Below the pieces are notes generated by a model that was not told the origin of the DNA, did not search any database, and saw nothing but the letters and a program-made list of their open reading frames with translations. Positions 36,217-45,163 of a DNA stretch of 45,453 nucleotides are shown here, in pieces. The stretch is from Oscillospiraceae bacterium. Its GTDB lineage: Bacteria; Bacillota; Clostridia; Oscillospirales; Oscillospiraceae. The position numbers were made by a program, and so were the translations under genes. The DNA lies in the NCBI GenBank assembly GCA_012513005.1, contig JAAZCZ010000072.1, positions 1 to 45,453 of the forward strand. Reading direction: 5' to 3'. The first letter of the stretch is position 1, and the number at the start of each line of letters is the position of its first letter.

Positions 36217-37262
36217 CCCGATACCTGCTTTACCAGAATTGCTGTCGGTATCGGTCTTACACCGACAACCGAGGCGATTGATGTTATCTGCTCTCCGTTA
36301 TATATCATGGCTGATGATGAGCCGCCGTCTAAGTTCATTGCATTGACGGCGCCGTACTGCAGCATAATGTCTGCAATATCACTGCAAGTTGCACCAAGTG
36401 AATCGACATGTCTGCCTTCGATTACCAAAAGCAGTACCGCTCCGTCTTCTCTCTGCCCGACTGCAGTGCGGGGGTTAAGCCCGCTGTTTAGTCCGTCGAA
36501 TTTCTTGCCGTTTTGGACTAAAACAGGTCCGAAGCTGACAGCCCAGTTAGCATCTTTTTCTGCTGCCTGATAGCCTGTCATCCAGCCGACATGGAGTATG
36601 CCCTTTTTGTCCATAACCGCTGTCCAGTAGCCCTTGGCGTTTACAGCATCGCTTGAGAGAAGCTGACCGTCTCTTATTACTATGCCCTCGGGTATTCCAC
36701 CCTGCCCCCCGCCGCCCGGGTCATCAAAGCCGCCACCGTTAACTCCGGCAATTGCGCCTGTTCGCTCTACCATTGAGGCAAGCTGCTCACCCGCGCCGCC
36801 ATAGCTTTGTGTGGTTGCGAGAAATGTCCTTTGCGGGTCCTTTATTATCATGAGCTTGCCCTTGAAGGAGGGACCCTTTATATCTAAAAGTTCTAAATCC
36901 TTCTGGGCAGGCTTATCTCCCTCTGCCGGGTTTTCTCCTGCTAAAGTCTCCGGCTTTTTTATTGAAATAAGCGATGTATCTGTCTGCTCCTGCTTATTTT
37001 CCTGCTTACCCTCGCCCATTATTTCCGCAATTTCCTCGTTTGAGAGGTATATGTTTGCAAAAAATCCAATTGCACTTGTCTCCTTGACCGAGCGCACAAA
37101 AAGCTGCTTTGCCGTCGGTGACGGACCTTTTACAACTACCCACATTACGCTGTATAGCCCAATTATGAGTATTGCCAAGGTTATAATTATAAATGACAGT
37201 GTTTTTAGAATTATTCCCCAGGGAAACTTCTTGTTTTTTTCTGTGCTCTTAGCCTTATCCAT
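36213..37262 (-). CDS. Phosphodiester glycosidase (NAGPA/DUF2233) family protein
   Basis: IAGVNGGGFDDPGG, GPVLVQNGK, NPRTAVGQREDGAVLLLVIEG, GAVNAMNLDGGSSSAMIYNG; N-terminal TM. Confidence 0.92.
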   Translation of the reverse strand: MDKAKSTEKNKKFPWGIILKTLSFIIITLAILIIGLYSVMWVVVKGPSPTAKQLFVRSVKETSAIGFFANIYLSNEEIAEIMGEGKQENKQEQTDTSLISIKKPETLAGENPAEGDKPAQKDLELLDIKGPSFKGKLMIIKDPQRTFLATTQSYGGAGEQLASMVERTGAIAGVNGGGFDDPGGGGQGGIPEGIVIRDGQLLSSDAVNAKGYWTAVMDKKGILHVGWMTGYQAAEKDANWAVSFGPVLVQNGKKFDGLNSGLNPRTAVGQREDGAVLLLVIEGRHVDSLGATCSDIADIMLQYGAVNAMNLDGGSSSAMIYNGEQITSIASVVGVRPIPTAILVKQVSG

Positions 37263-37379
37263 TTGCTTACCTCTTCCCGGAAATCTTATATAGGGTTCTT
37301 TTACTTGATTGTTTTGTCGGCTTGTAATAAAATAAATGCCGAATAATATTTATAATGCTAAATACTGTTGGAGTCAAGA

Positions 37380-38666
37380 ATGAAAAAATTAATTCCCATA
37401 TTATTAATCGTGTTAATGCTGCTCTCAAGCTGCGCCTTGGGTAATAAGGGCGCTTCTGATAAAACACCTGCACCTTCTCCCGAGCCTGCTGTGCAGACAC
37501 CTTCCCCCACACCGGAGCCTACTCCCTCTCCTACACCTGAGCCGACACCCGAGCCCACGCCGGAGCCCACACCCTCTGTGCCCTCAGAAGAGGTTTCAAG
37601 AGAAATAAGGCTAAGTGTGAGTGACGGCAGCAATGTCGGTCGCATTCGTGACGGTGACAGGGTTTCCGGAATCAGTTTAGCCGGACAAAAGACTGTTACC
37701 GTGACCGCTCCTGCGGGGATCCCACTTGGGTATCTCTATCTGGCTTGGAACACTGCCCCCGGTGAATACAGCCTAAGCTATGACGGAAACACAATGACCT
37801 GCGGAGCCGGCGGCTTTATACATGAGCTAATTTCCTTACCCGCAGCGGCAAACAGCATAACATTTTCAATAAACAGTGATGCCATGCTGACAGATTTAAG
37901 GGCCTTTTCAGCAGGCAGCGTGCCTGATAGTGTTCAGAACTGGAACCCACCCTGCGAGAAAGCAGACCTGCTCTTTTTCCCGACACACTCCGATGACGAC
38001 GCTCTTTTCTTCGGTGCTTTAATAGCGCTTTCCGTTGACAGGGGTCTTAAGGTTCAGGCTGCCTTTATGACATACCATGCTATTAATCCCTACAGAGCTC
38101 ATGAGCTGCTTGACGGGCTTTGGGCAATGGGCGTCAGGCATTACCCGACAAATGTGAATTTTGAAGATATTAAACCCAGAAACTTGGTGCACGCCTATGA
38201 ACTATACCCGGAAGACACCATTTGTGCCTGGCAGGTCGGAGAAATTCGTAGGTTTAAGCCCTCTGTTATAGCCGGTCACGACTTAAACGGTGAGTACGGG
38301 CATTTTGCCCATATGGTAAACGGCAGAACATTAAGTCGGTCGGTAGAGGAGGCTGCAAAGCCCGAATACGATCCGGCTTCGGCTGAAGCCCACGGTGTTT
38401 GGGACACTCCTAAGCTCTATTTGCACCTGTATCACGAAAACAAAATCATTCTGCCTGTTTACGAGCCCCTTGAGCATTTTGGCGGCAAAACCGCCTTCCA
38501 GGTTGCAGAAGCCGGATACTCGAAGCACTTAACGCAGCATCAGTGGAGCTACAGAGTCAAGGGCAATGAGGACCCCAAGTGCGATTGTAGCGCCTTCGGT
38601 CTTGTGCGCAGTCTCGTCGGTCCTGATACGGGATTGAATGATATTATGGAAAATATTAAAAAGTAA
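37380..38666 (+). CDS. Lipoprotein with PIG-L/LmbE-like deacetylase domain
   Basis: Start MKKLIPILLIVLMLLSSCALG (lipobox), PTPEPTPSPTPEPTPEP linker, then ADLLFFPTHSDDDALFFGALIA. Confidence 0.85.
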   Translation: MKKLIPILLIVLMLLSSCALGNKGASDKTPAPSPEPAVQTPSPTPEPTPSPTPEPTPEPTPEPTPSVPSEEVSREIRLSVSDGSNVGRIRDGDRVSGISLAGQKTVTVTAPAGIPLGYLYLAWNTAPGEYSLSYDGNTMTCGAGGFIHELISLPAAANSITFSINSDAMLTDLRAFSAGSVPDSVQNWNPPCEKADLLFFPTHSDDDALFFGALIALSVDRGLKVQAAFMTYHAINPYRAHELLDGLWAMGVRHYPTNVNFEDIKPRNLVHAYELYPEDTICAWQVGEIRRFKPSVIAGHDLNGEYGHFAHMVNGRTLSRSVEEAAKPEYDPASAEAHGVWDTPKLYLHLYHENKIILPVYEPLEHFGGKTAFQVAEAGYSKHLTQHQWSYRVKGNEDPKCDCSAFGLVRSLVGPDTGLNDIMENIKK

Positions 38667-38685
38667 AGTTAAATATTTAAGCTTC

Positions 38686-38715
38686 TAAATGCCGCCGCTT
38701 TGGCGGCATTTTTAT
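38686..38715. terminator. Bidirectional terminator between the PIG-L and serine hydrolase genes
   Basis: AAATGCCGCCgcttTGGCGGCATTTTT; A-rich on the opposite strand. Confidence 0.85.
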
Positions 38716-38727
38716 TTTCTTTGCTTT

Positions 38728-39684
38728 TCAGCTTTTAACCTCGGGCTTTTGGTATATTGTGGCAGCGTCCAACGCTGCTGTCTGCAGCTTTCGCATTTCT
38801 GTACTTCGCAGTGTGTAGTTGCACATCAGTACGCAGTATTTGCCCAAAACTCCGGCGTTGCCTGTTTTTGTGAACATGGCAAGCAAGATAGGCTCGTCCA
38901 TAAACACTATTCCCACATCGTTAACAGCTACATATTTATCTGTTCTGAAATATCCGTATTTGTGTGCTATCGGGAACCTGCGTTCCATTAGCGCAAAGTA
39001 TTCCTTTTGCTGTGCTTTTAGCATGTGGTCTATTATATCCGGAAACTTTGCAGGGTTATCATACAGAACTGTGAGTGTTCTGATCATCTGGCGCGGAGTA
39101 AATTCAAGCTTTTTGAAATACTCCTCGGGCAGTGCCTTATATTCCTCTGCGTTTGCGCAGGTATATTTGCAGATTTCGTTTTTATAGTCCTCAAAGTCCT
39201 TGAAACATCTTCGGAGCATCTCCGAAAGTGGGTTGCTCGAGTTTTCAAGTGACAGCTTTTGGATTAGGTCATATTTAAAACCGCCTATCATCGTGTCCAT
39301 TGTCATATAGCCTTCGCTCACAAGCTCTGCAAAATACATGTTGAGCGGCAACTTGTAGACACTCGCGGCGTAGATGTACATGTCGGGATTTAAATACCGC
39401 TCTTCACCTGTGACTGTGTTGCGGTAGCCCATTGAAACATATGTATCCTTGTAGCTCCATTTCTCCAAGGTTTCACCGATTATTTGATTCCAGCCCTTGT
39501 TGAAATTCTTCTCGCAAAATTCGATATATTCCTTATCCTCTGTGAGATTGGGCTTAGCAGATTCGCTCGGTGACGGTGACGGGTTTGTCGTCTCGGCTGC
39601 CAGTGCCGGTATTGCCGCAGCAAACAGGAGAGCTGCCGATAAGAAGAGAGCGGGCAACGCAGTTTTTACACCCTTGTATGTCAT
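38728..39684 (-). CDS. Secreted serine hydrolase, class A beta-lactamase-like fold
   Basis: Signal peptide ...AAAIPALAAE; SVYK (SxxK), SSN (SxN), FTPRQMIRTL, AHKYGYF...VNDVGIV (KTG position is KYG). Confidence 0.8.
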   Translation of the reverse strand: MTYKGVKTALPALFLSAALLFAAAIPALAAETTNPSPSPSESAKPNLTEDKEYIEFCEKNFNKGWNQIIGETLEKWSYKDTYVSMGYRNTVTGEERYLNPDMYIYAASVYKLPLNMYFAELVSEGYMTMDTMIGGFKYDLIQKLSLENSSNPLSEMLRRCFKDFEDYKNEICKYTCANAEEYKALPEEYFKKLEFTPRQMIRTLTVLYDNPAKFPDIIDHMLKAQQKEYFALMERRFPIAHKYGYFRTDKYVAVNDVGIVFMDEPILLAMFTKTGNAGVLGKYCVLMCNYTLRSTEMRKLQTAALDAATIYQKPEVKS

Positions 39685-39790
39685 TTTTTCACCTCCGATG
39701 ATGCGGTTTCAATATACTTTATTTCATACCAAGTTATTATATAGTATTACGCCTTCGTATTCAATGACTATTGAGTACTTGTTAAACAAT

Positions 39791-39830
39791 AAAAAAGACC
39801 CGAAAGCAAGCTTAAATGCCTTCGAGTCTT
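39791..39830 (-). terminator. Terminator after glnA
   Basis: Minus strand AAGACTCGAAGGCA-tttaagct-TGCTTTCGGGTCTTTTTT. Confidence 0.8.
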
Positions 39831-39853
39831 AGAATTTAGTTTAGCAAAGTTTA

Positions 39854-41185
39854 TCAGTAGCTTACCATATATTTCTTTGTTTCCCAGTCAGAGACCCATG
39901 TTCTGTAAGCTTCATATTCCTTTTTCTTGCCCTTTACATATCTTTTATATGCATGTTCACCCAAGGTTTTTGACATTAGTTCGTCCTTAGAAAGCTCCAA
40001 AATAGCTTCTTCCAGTGATGCGGGCAGGTTTTCTATGCCGTTTTTCTGCCTGGATTGCCTGTCCATCTCATAAATGTTTTCGCATATTTCGGGCGGCGGG
40101 ACAAGATTATTATTTATGCCGTCAAGTCCGGCAGCAAGGCAGAGTGCCAACGCCAAATAAGGATTGCAGGCAGGGTCCGGGCTTCTTAGCTCAACTCTTG
40201 TGCTTTGGCCTCTTGCAGACGGGATTCTGACAAGCGCCGAACGGTTTGATGCGCTCCATGCCAAATAGCAGGGAGCTTCGTATCCGGGCACTAAACGCTT
40301 GTATGAGTTTACAAGCGGATTTGTAACGGCAGTCATACCCTTAACATGAGCTAACATGCCGGCAATAAAGCTGTATGCCTGCTTTGAAAGCTGCTTTTCA
40401 CCCTTGGGATCGTAGAAAACATTTACTCCGTCTTTGAACAGAGACATGTTGGTGTGCATGCCCGAGCCGCTTATGCCGTAGACCGGCTTTGGCATAAATG
40501 TGGCGTGTAGGCCGTTTTGCCTCGCTATTGTTTTGACCGCCATTCTGAATGTTACGATATTATCAGCAGCAGTCAGGGCATCAGCGTACTTAAAGTCAAT
40601 CTCATGCTGACCCGCTGCGCACTCATGGTGCGAAGTCTCAATTTCAAAGCCCATTGACTCAAGTGCCAGGCATATGCTTCTCCTTGTGATCTCCCCGTGG
40701 TCAATGGGACCTAAGTCAAAGTAACCCGCCTCGTCGCTTGTTTTGGTTGTGGGGTTTCCGTCCTTGTCAATTTCAAAAAGAAAAAACTCACACTCAGGTC
40801 CGACATTAAAGGTGTAGCCCAAATCAGCTGCCTTCTTAAGTGCCGATTTGAGTATATAGCGGGGATCTCCTATAAATGGAGTATTGTCCGGATTATATAC
40901 ATCGCAAATTAGTCTCGCCACTCTTCCGTTTTGGGTGTGCCAAGGAAAAATCGCAAAGGTGTTCGGGTCCGGATGCAGGTATTGATCCGACTCGTGTATT
41001 CTTGTGAAGCCTTCAATGGAGCTGCCGTCTATGCTTATCTGGTTATCCAGCGCCTTTTCAAGTTGCGAGCTTGTAATCGCAACATTTTTTAGCGTGCCGA
41101 ATATATCCGTGAATTGGAGACGGATAAAATCAATCTTCTCTTCCCTGACAATTCTTAAAACATCTTCCTTTGTGAATGTTCCCAT
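39854..41185 (-). CDS. glnA: Glutamine synthetase type I
   Basis: [93 protein letters not shown]. Confidence 0.97.
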   Translation of the reverse strand: MGTFTKEDVLRIVREEKIDFIRLQFTDIFGTLKNVAITSSQLEKALDNQISIDGSSIEGFTRIHESDQYLHPDPNTFAIFPWHTQNGRVARLICDVYNPDNTPFIGDPRYILKSALKKAADLGYTFNVGPECEFFLFEIDKDGNPTTKTSDEAGYFDLGPIDHGEITRRSICLALESMGFEIETSHHECAAGQHEIDFKYADALTAADNIVTFRMAVKTIARQNGLHATFMPKPVYGISGSGMHTNMSLFKDGVNVFYDPKGEKQLSKQAYSFIAGMLAHVKGMTAVTNPLVNSYKRLVPGYEAPCYLAWSASNRSALVRIPSARGQSTRVELRSPDPACNPYLALALCLAAGLDGINNNLVPPPEICENIYEMDRQSRQKNGIENLPASLEEAILELSKDELMSKTLGEHAYKRYVKGKKKEYEAYRTWVSDWETKKYMVSY

Positions 41186-41370
41186 ACGACTTCACTCCCT
41201 CTGCGCTTTTGCTAATTTCCTGTTTAATTGTAACAATTATATGATACGCAGTAAAAATGTCAATAAGTGCTTGAAAATCTATGAAATTAGAACTACGCAG
41301 CAGCTTTTACGAGACATTTAATTAGTATTATTGCCACCGCCAGGCTTATTTATAGGTTTTTATAAAATTA

Positions 41371-41397
41371 TTAGCACTCTTTTACATCGAGTGCTAA
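41371..41397 (+). promoter_or_regulatory. CIRCE element (HrcA operator)
   Basis: TTAGCACTC-TTTTACATC-GAGTGCTAA, perfect 9-N9-9 inverted repeat. Confidence 0.97.
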
Positions 41398-41551
41398 TAT
41401 TAACGGTTTAGACATATTTTGTTCATGATTTATTAAACTATGTGTGGTATTTTATATACAGAAGCAAACAGAAGTTTCGAAAACCAGTATTTAGCCTGAG
41501 CGTTAGTTGCCGGGCAACATTAAAATGTATTATTTAACGGAGGTATATATT

Positions 41552-41965
41552 ATGTTTGAACTTATTCCTTTTGCATCCCGTAATCCTTTTTTCATGGCTC
41601 CCTTCTTCCCGGAAGTCAGAAAGAACGGCATGAGCGAGTTTAACAGAATCAGCACAGATGTCAAAGACGAAGGCGACAGCTTTGTAATTAAGGCTGATAT
41701 GCCCGGTTTTAAGAAGGAAGACATCAAGATTAGCCTCGAAGACGATTCTCTTGTAATCTCTGCAGAGCGCAATTTTGAATCCGAAGAGGAGCGCGAAGGC
41801 TATGTGCACCGTGAGCGCAGATACGGCTCATTCCGCCGCACATTCGATGTGAGCGGTATCGAGACCGCAAATATTAAGGCAGACTATGTAGACGGCGTTT
41901 TGACCCTAGGTTTGCCGAAGCTGCCCGAAAATAAACCCGAGAGCAGAACAATTGAGATAGAGTAA
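41552..41965 (+). CDS. Hsp20/alpha-crystallin small heat shock protein
   Basis: ORF 41507..41965; KADMPGFKKEDIKISLEDDSLVISAER, YVHRERRYGSFRRTFDV, ADYVDGVLTLGLPK. Confidence 0.95.
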   Translation: MFELIPFASRNPFFMAPFFPEVRKNGMSEFNRISTDVKDEGDSFVIKADMPGFKKEDIKISLEDDSLVISAERNFESEEEREGYVHRERRYGSFRRTFDVSGIETANIKADYVDGVLTLGLPKLPENKPESRTIEIE

Positions 41966-42008
41966 CACTTAGATTTTTTATGATACCCTCTCTTTCCCTA
42001 TAATAGAT

Positions 42009-42043
42009 ATCCGCAGGCATTGCCTGCGGATGTTTATTTTTTT
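42009..42043. terminator. Terminator between convergent hsp20 and PBP genes
   Basis: ATCCGCAGGCATTGCCTGCGGATgtttaTTTTTTT. U tract is clear only for the + strand. Confidence 0.75.
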
Positions 42044-42053
42044 ATTATTCTCT

Positions 42054-43334
42054 TTATTCTACAAGCGCCCTTAGCACATATGATGCAATTTCGGCAGCAG
42101 CTCCTGCTCCCGCACCTGCGTTTTCAGCTAAGACTACAAAGGCAATCGGGTACTGCTCGGAGCCGGCAAAGCCCGTAAACCATGAGTGTGAGCTGCCTGT
42201 GCCTGTCTCTGCTGTGCCTGTTTTGGCACAGATGCCTATATCGGGAAATCTCCATGTGCCGTATGCCGCCTCTACGTTATACTGCATCATTTCTTTTATT
42301 AAAACAGCTGTTTGCGGCTTTAATATTTCCTCCGGCTTTGCTTTGCTGTTTTCATCTGTCTTGAGCTTGGCAGTGACTGCCGCTCCGTCGTTTGCTATCG
42401 CCGAAACATATTTGAGCATGGAAAACGGCGTGATTTGATCCTCATGCTGGCCTATTCCCGCCCAAGCAAGCCCAATTGAATCAGGCTCAATGTTCCCTAG
42501 GCTGCCTGCCTTTGTGTCTATGCCCGATATTTTAGTACCTACTGTAAAGCCTGCTTTTTTTGCGTATTCGTCTAATTTGCTGCTGCCGAGCTGCAAGGTA
42601 ATTTCAGAAAATGCCACATTGCACGAGTTTTTGAGGGCGTCTTTTAGTGTTTGGTTTCCGTGTGTGCCGCTGCAGTTTAGCTCTGCCCCGCCAACTACGC
42701 TCATTCCGCTGCAGGAAAAGGTTTTTTCTGTTATGCCCGGTATGTTTTCGATTGCAGCTCCCAGCGTGAGCAGCTTAAAAACAGAGCCCGGCGTGTACAC
42801 TGCGTTTATGCATTTGTTTAAGTATGTGCCCTCTGCGGGAGTTGCAGAGAGATTCATAGGATCCTGAGTCGGGTTTGACACCATGCAGAGTATTTCGCCT
42901 GTTTTATAGTTTAAAAGCATCACAGAACCATCTCTGCCTCCCAAGGCAGCATGTGCAGCTTTTTGAAGCTTTGTATCTATTGTGAGTCTGAGCGTGCTCG
43001 CCACAGGCGCTCCTTTAATAAAGCTGTAATTTGAAAGTTCGCTTCTGAAGTTGCGAAGAGCAGCTGTGCCGACAGCTCCGTTTAAATCTCCTATGAGCTG
43101 GTAGCAGGATAGCCTTGTTTGAAGGTCATCTGCAAAGCTGTATTCATTACCGTCTGAGAGATAGAGCTTAACGCCTTGCCTGTCTGTAATTTCACCGACA
43201 GGAGCTCTGCGACTAAAATATGAAGACCAGTCGCCCCCGTTTTTAGCGAGTCTGAATACGAAAAATGATAGACCTGCAATAATAAGGGCTGCTAATAACA
43301 GAGATGTGGCGGCTCTTTGCATTACTTTTTTCAT
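42054..43334 (-). CDS. Penicillin-binding transpeptidase, short PbpA/FtsI type
   Basis: TPGSVFKLLTLGA (SxxK), SCNVAF (SxN), AKTGTAETG (KTG); N-terminal TM. Confidence 0.92.
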   Translation of the reverse strand: MKKVMQRAATSLLLAALIIAGLSFFVFRLAKNGGDWSSYFSRRAPVGEITDRQGVKLYLSDGNEYSFADDLQTRLSCYQLIGDLNGAVGTAALRNFRSELSNYSFIKGAPVASTLRLTIDTKLQKAAHAALGGRDGSVMLLNYKTGEILCMVSNPTQDPMNLSATPAEGTYLNKCINAVYTPGSVFKLLTLGAAIENIPGITEKTFSCSGMSVVGGAELNCSGTHGNQTLKDALKNSCNVAFSEITLQLGSSKLDEYAKKAGFTVGTKISGIDTKAGSLGNIEPDSIGLAWAGIGQHEDQITPFSMLKYVSAIANDGAAVTAKLKTDENSKAKPEEILKPQTAVLIKEMMQYNVEAAYGTWRFPDIGICAKTGTAETGTGSSHSWFTGFAGSEQYPIAFVVLAENAGAGAGAAAEIASYVLRALVE

Positions 43335-45064
43335 TTGCCCGCCTCCCCTGTGCTCTCATAAAAGACCTCCGGTGAGACCGGAGCCTTTACAACAAAGCTT
43401 GCATCTCTTCTTGTATCTGTGGCTTTCACAAAGGCAAGCAGCAACCAGCACGCCAAAAGCGAGCTGCCTCCCTTTGATACAAACGGGAATGTGACTCCCG
43501 TAAACGGCAATATATCAAGTGTGCCGAAAACATTGAGGCTCATCTGTATCATCATCATGTCGGCAGCAGCGCAGCCTGCTATTGCAAAATATGTGCTTCT
43601 GCCCAAAGCTGCGTTTCTTGCCGCAAAGACCCCGAGAGCGATTACCGCAAGCACTGCGACTATTGCAACGATTAGCCCCAGCTCCTCTGCTAGCATTGAA
43701 AAAACCATGTCTGTATCCGCTGCAAAAACTCTTTTTACAGAGCCGTTGCCCGGACCCTTGCCGAGTAGCCCACCCGACGCCACAGCGGAAATTGCCTTTG
43801 TCTGCTGAAAACCAGCGCCCCAGACATCGCTCCAGACATTGCCCCAGGTTGCAAACCTTTTTGCTATATATGGTTTTATAGTGAGCACCAAAAAGCTCGC
43901 TATAGCAGCTCCGCTTATTGCTAAGAATACGGTTGCAAAGCTGCCCGAGCGCATAAAAGCTATTACAAGGAATGTTCCGAAGAATATGACTGCCGTGCCG
44001 AAGTCGCCCATTAATGTGAGCGAAATTACACAGATTGCGGAAAAGGCGATGAATGTAATCAGGTTTCGCCGTGAAAAGAGCTTATCTAATGTTGCAGCTC
44101 CCGTGTAGACATACGCAAGCTTGACAAATTCGGAGGGCTGTACTGATATTCCGCCGATGAAAAACCAGTTTTTTGCCCCGTAGATTTCTGTTCCGAACAG
44201 AGCGCAGCCGACTAAGACAGCAACAGAAACAGCAGCTGCCAGCCAGCGAAGGGAAGTTGTTCTGTCTGAGCCGCGCAGCCACCAGCCCAAAAACAAAAAT
44301 CCGACAGCCCCGGTGACTATTATAATAAGTGCCTTAAATAGGTCATTAGGTGTGCTGCTTGCAACCACAAACAGCCCTAGCCCGGAGAGGAAAAAAGCGA
44401 TTATCTCCGGCTCAAAGCCACTTCTGCGCATAAGCCTCATAAGCAGGTAGAAAAGCCATTCGAGAAATATGAGACCGGAAAAGCTGAGCAGTATGTTTAT
44501 GCTCACATCGTTCGGGGCTTTTTCTGTAAGCCCGACTACTAAAAAACCCTGAAACAAAGTCAGTATCATTAAAGTTAAGCCCGATGACACAAAAAATCCC
44601 GCAGGTGTTCTTTTTAGTTCAAGCTTAGCCCTGCCTGTTTCGCTAAGAGGTCTAAATGTGTATACTCTCTTGTTTATTTTTATCTTATCGCCGCTTTTTA
44701 TTTCGCTAACTTCACTTACGACTTTTCCGTTTAGTTTTGTTGATTCTCTCGGACCTAAGTTTTTAAGTCGCCAAATGCCCTCATCTGTTCTCGATAGTGT
44801 TGCATGGGTTCTTGCTACCGAGGTGTCAGGAAGGACTATGTCAGCAGACGCCGCCCTGCCTATTACGCAGTCCCAGTGTTTAATAGGGTATTTTGTGCCT
44901 GATGAGTCGGTTAAAGCTCCCCATAGCTCGGGCTCTGCCTTATGGCTCAGCATGGAGCGAAGGCAGCGAGCCAGCAGCCAGAGTGCGAGCGCCGGCAGAA
45001 TGTAGCTTATTATTTTATAAACTGAAAAGCTCGAGCTTATGCCTATGAGCTCATTAATGTTCAC
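43331..45064 (-). CDS. FHA domain - RodA/FtsW/SpoVE fusion protein
   Basis: ORF 43331..45115; FHA: VIGRAASADIVLPDTSVARTHATLSR...TKLNGKVV. SEDS: SVQPSEFVKLAYVY, GDFGTAVIFFGTF, VFSMLAEELGLI, GVTFPFVSKGGSSLLACW. GTG at 45064 after GGAGGA. Confidence 0.93.
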   Translation of the reverse strand: MNINELIGISSSFSVYKIISYILPALALWLLARCLRSMLSHKAEPELWGALTDSSGTKYPIKHWDCVIGRAASADIVLPDTSVARTHATLSRTDEGIWRLKNLGPRESTKLNGKVVSEVSEIKSGDKIKINKRVYTFRPLSETGRAKLELKRTPAGFFVSSGLTLMILTLFQGFLVVGLTEKAPNDVSINILLSFSGLIFLEWLFYLLMRLMRRSGFEPEIIAFFLSGLGLFVVASSTPNDLFKALIIIVTGAVGFLFLGWWLRGSDRTTSLRWLAAAVSVAVLVGCALFGTEIYGAKNWFFIGGISVQPSEFVKLAYVYTGAATLDKLFSRRNLITFIAFSAICVISLTLMGDFGTAVIFFGTFLVIAFMRSGSFATVFLAISGAAIASFLVLTIKPYIAKRFATWGNVWSDVWGAGFQQTKAISAVASGGLLGKGPGNGSVKRVFAADTDMVFSMLAEELGLIVAIVAVLAVIALGVFAARNAALGRSTYFAIAGCAAADMMMIQMSLNVFGTLDILPFTGVTFPFVSKGGSSLLACWLLLAFVKATDTRRDASFVVKAPVSPEVFYESTGEAGK

Positions 45065-45163
45065 GAGTGTTCCTCCGGAATCTATTTTGCTGTATCGGTT
45101 TTTTGAGTATATCACGATGCCTTAATAATTGACAACATCGGCAGCTCAATATAAAATACAGCT

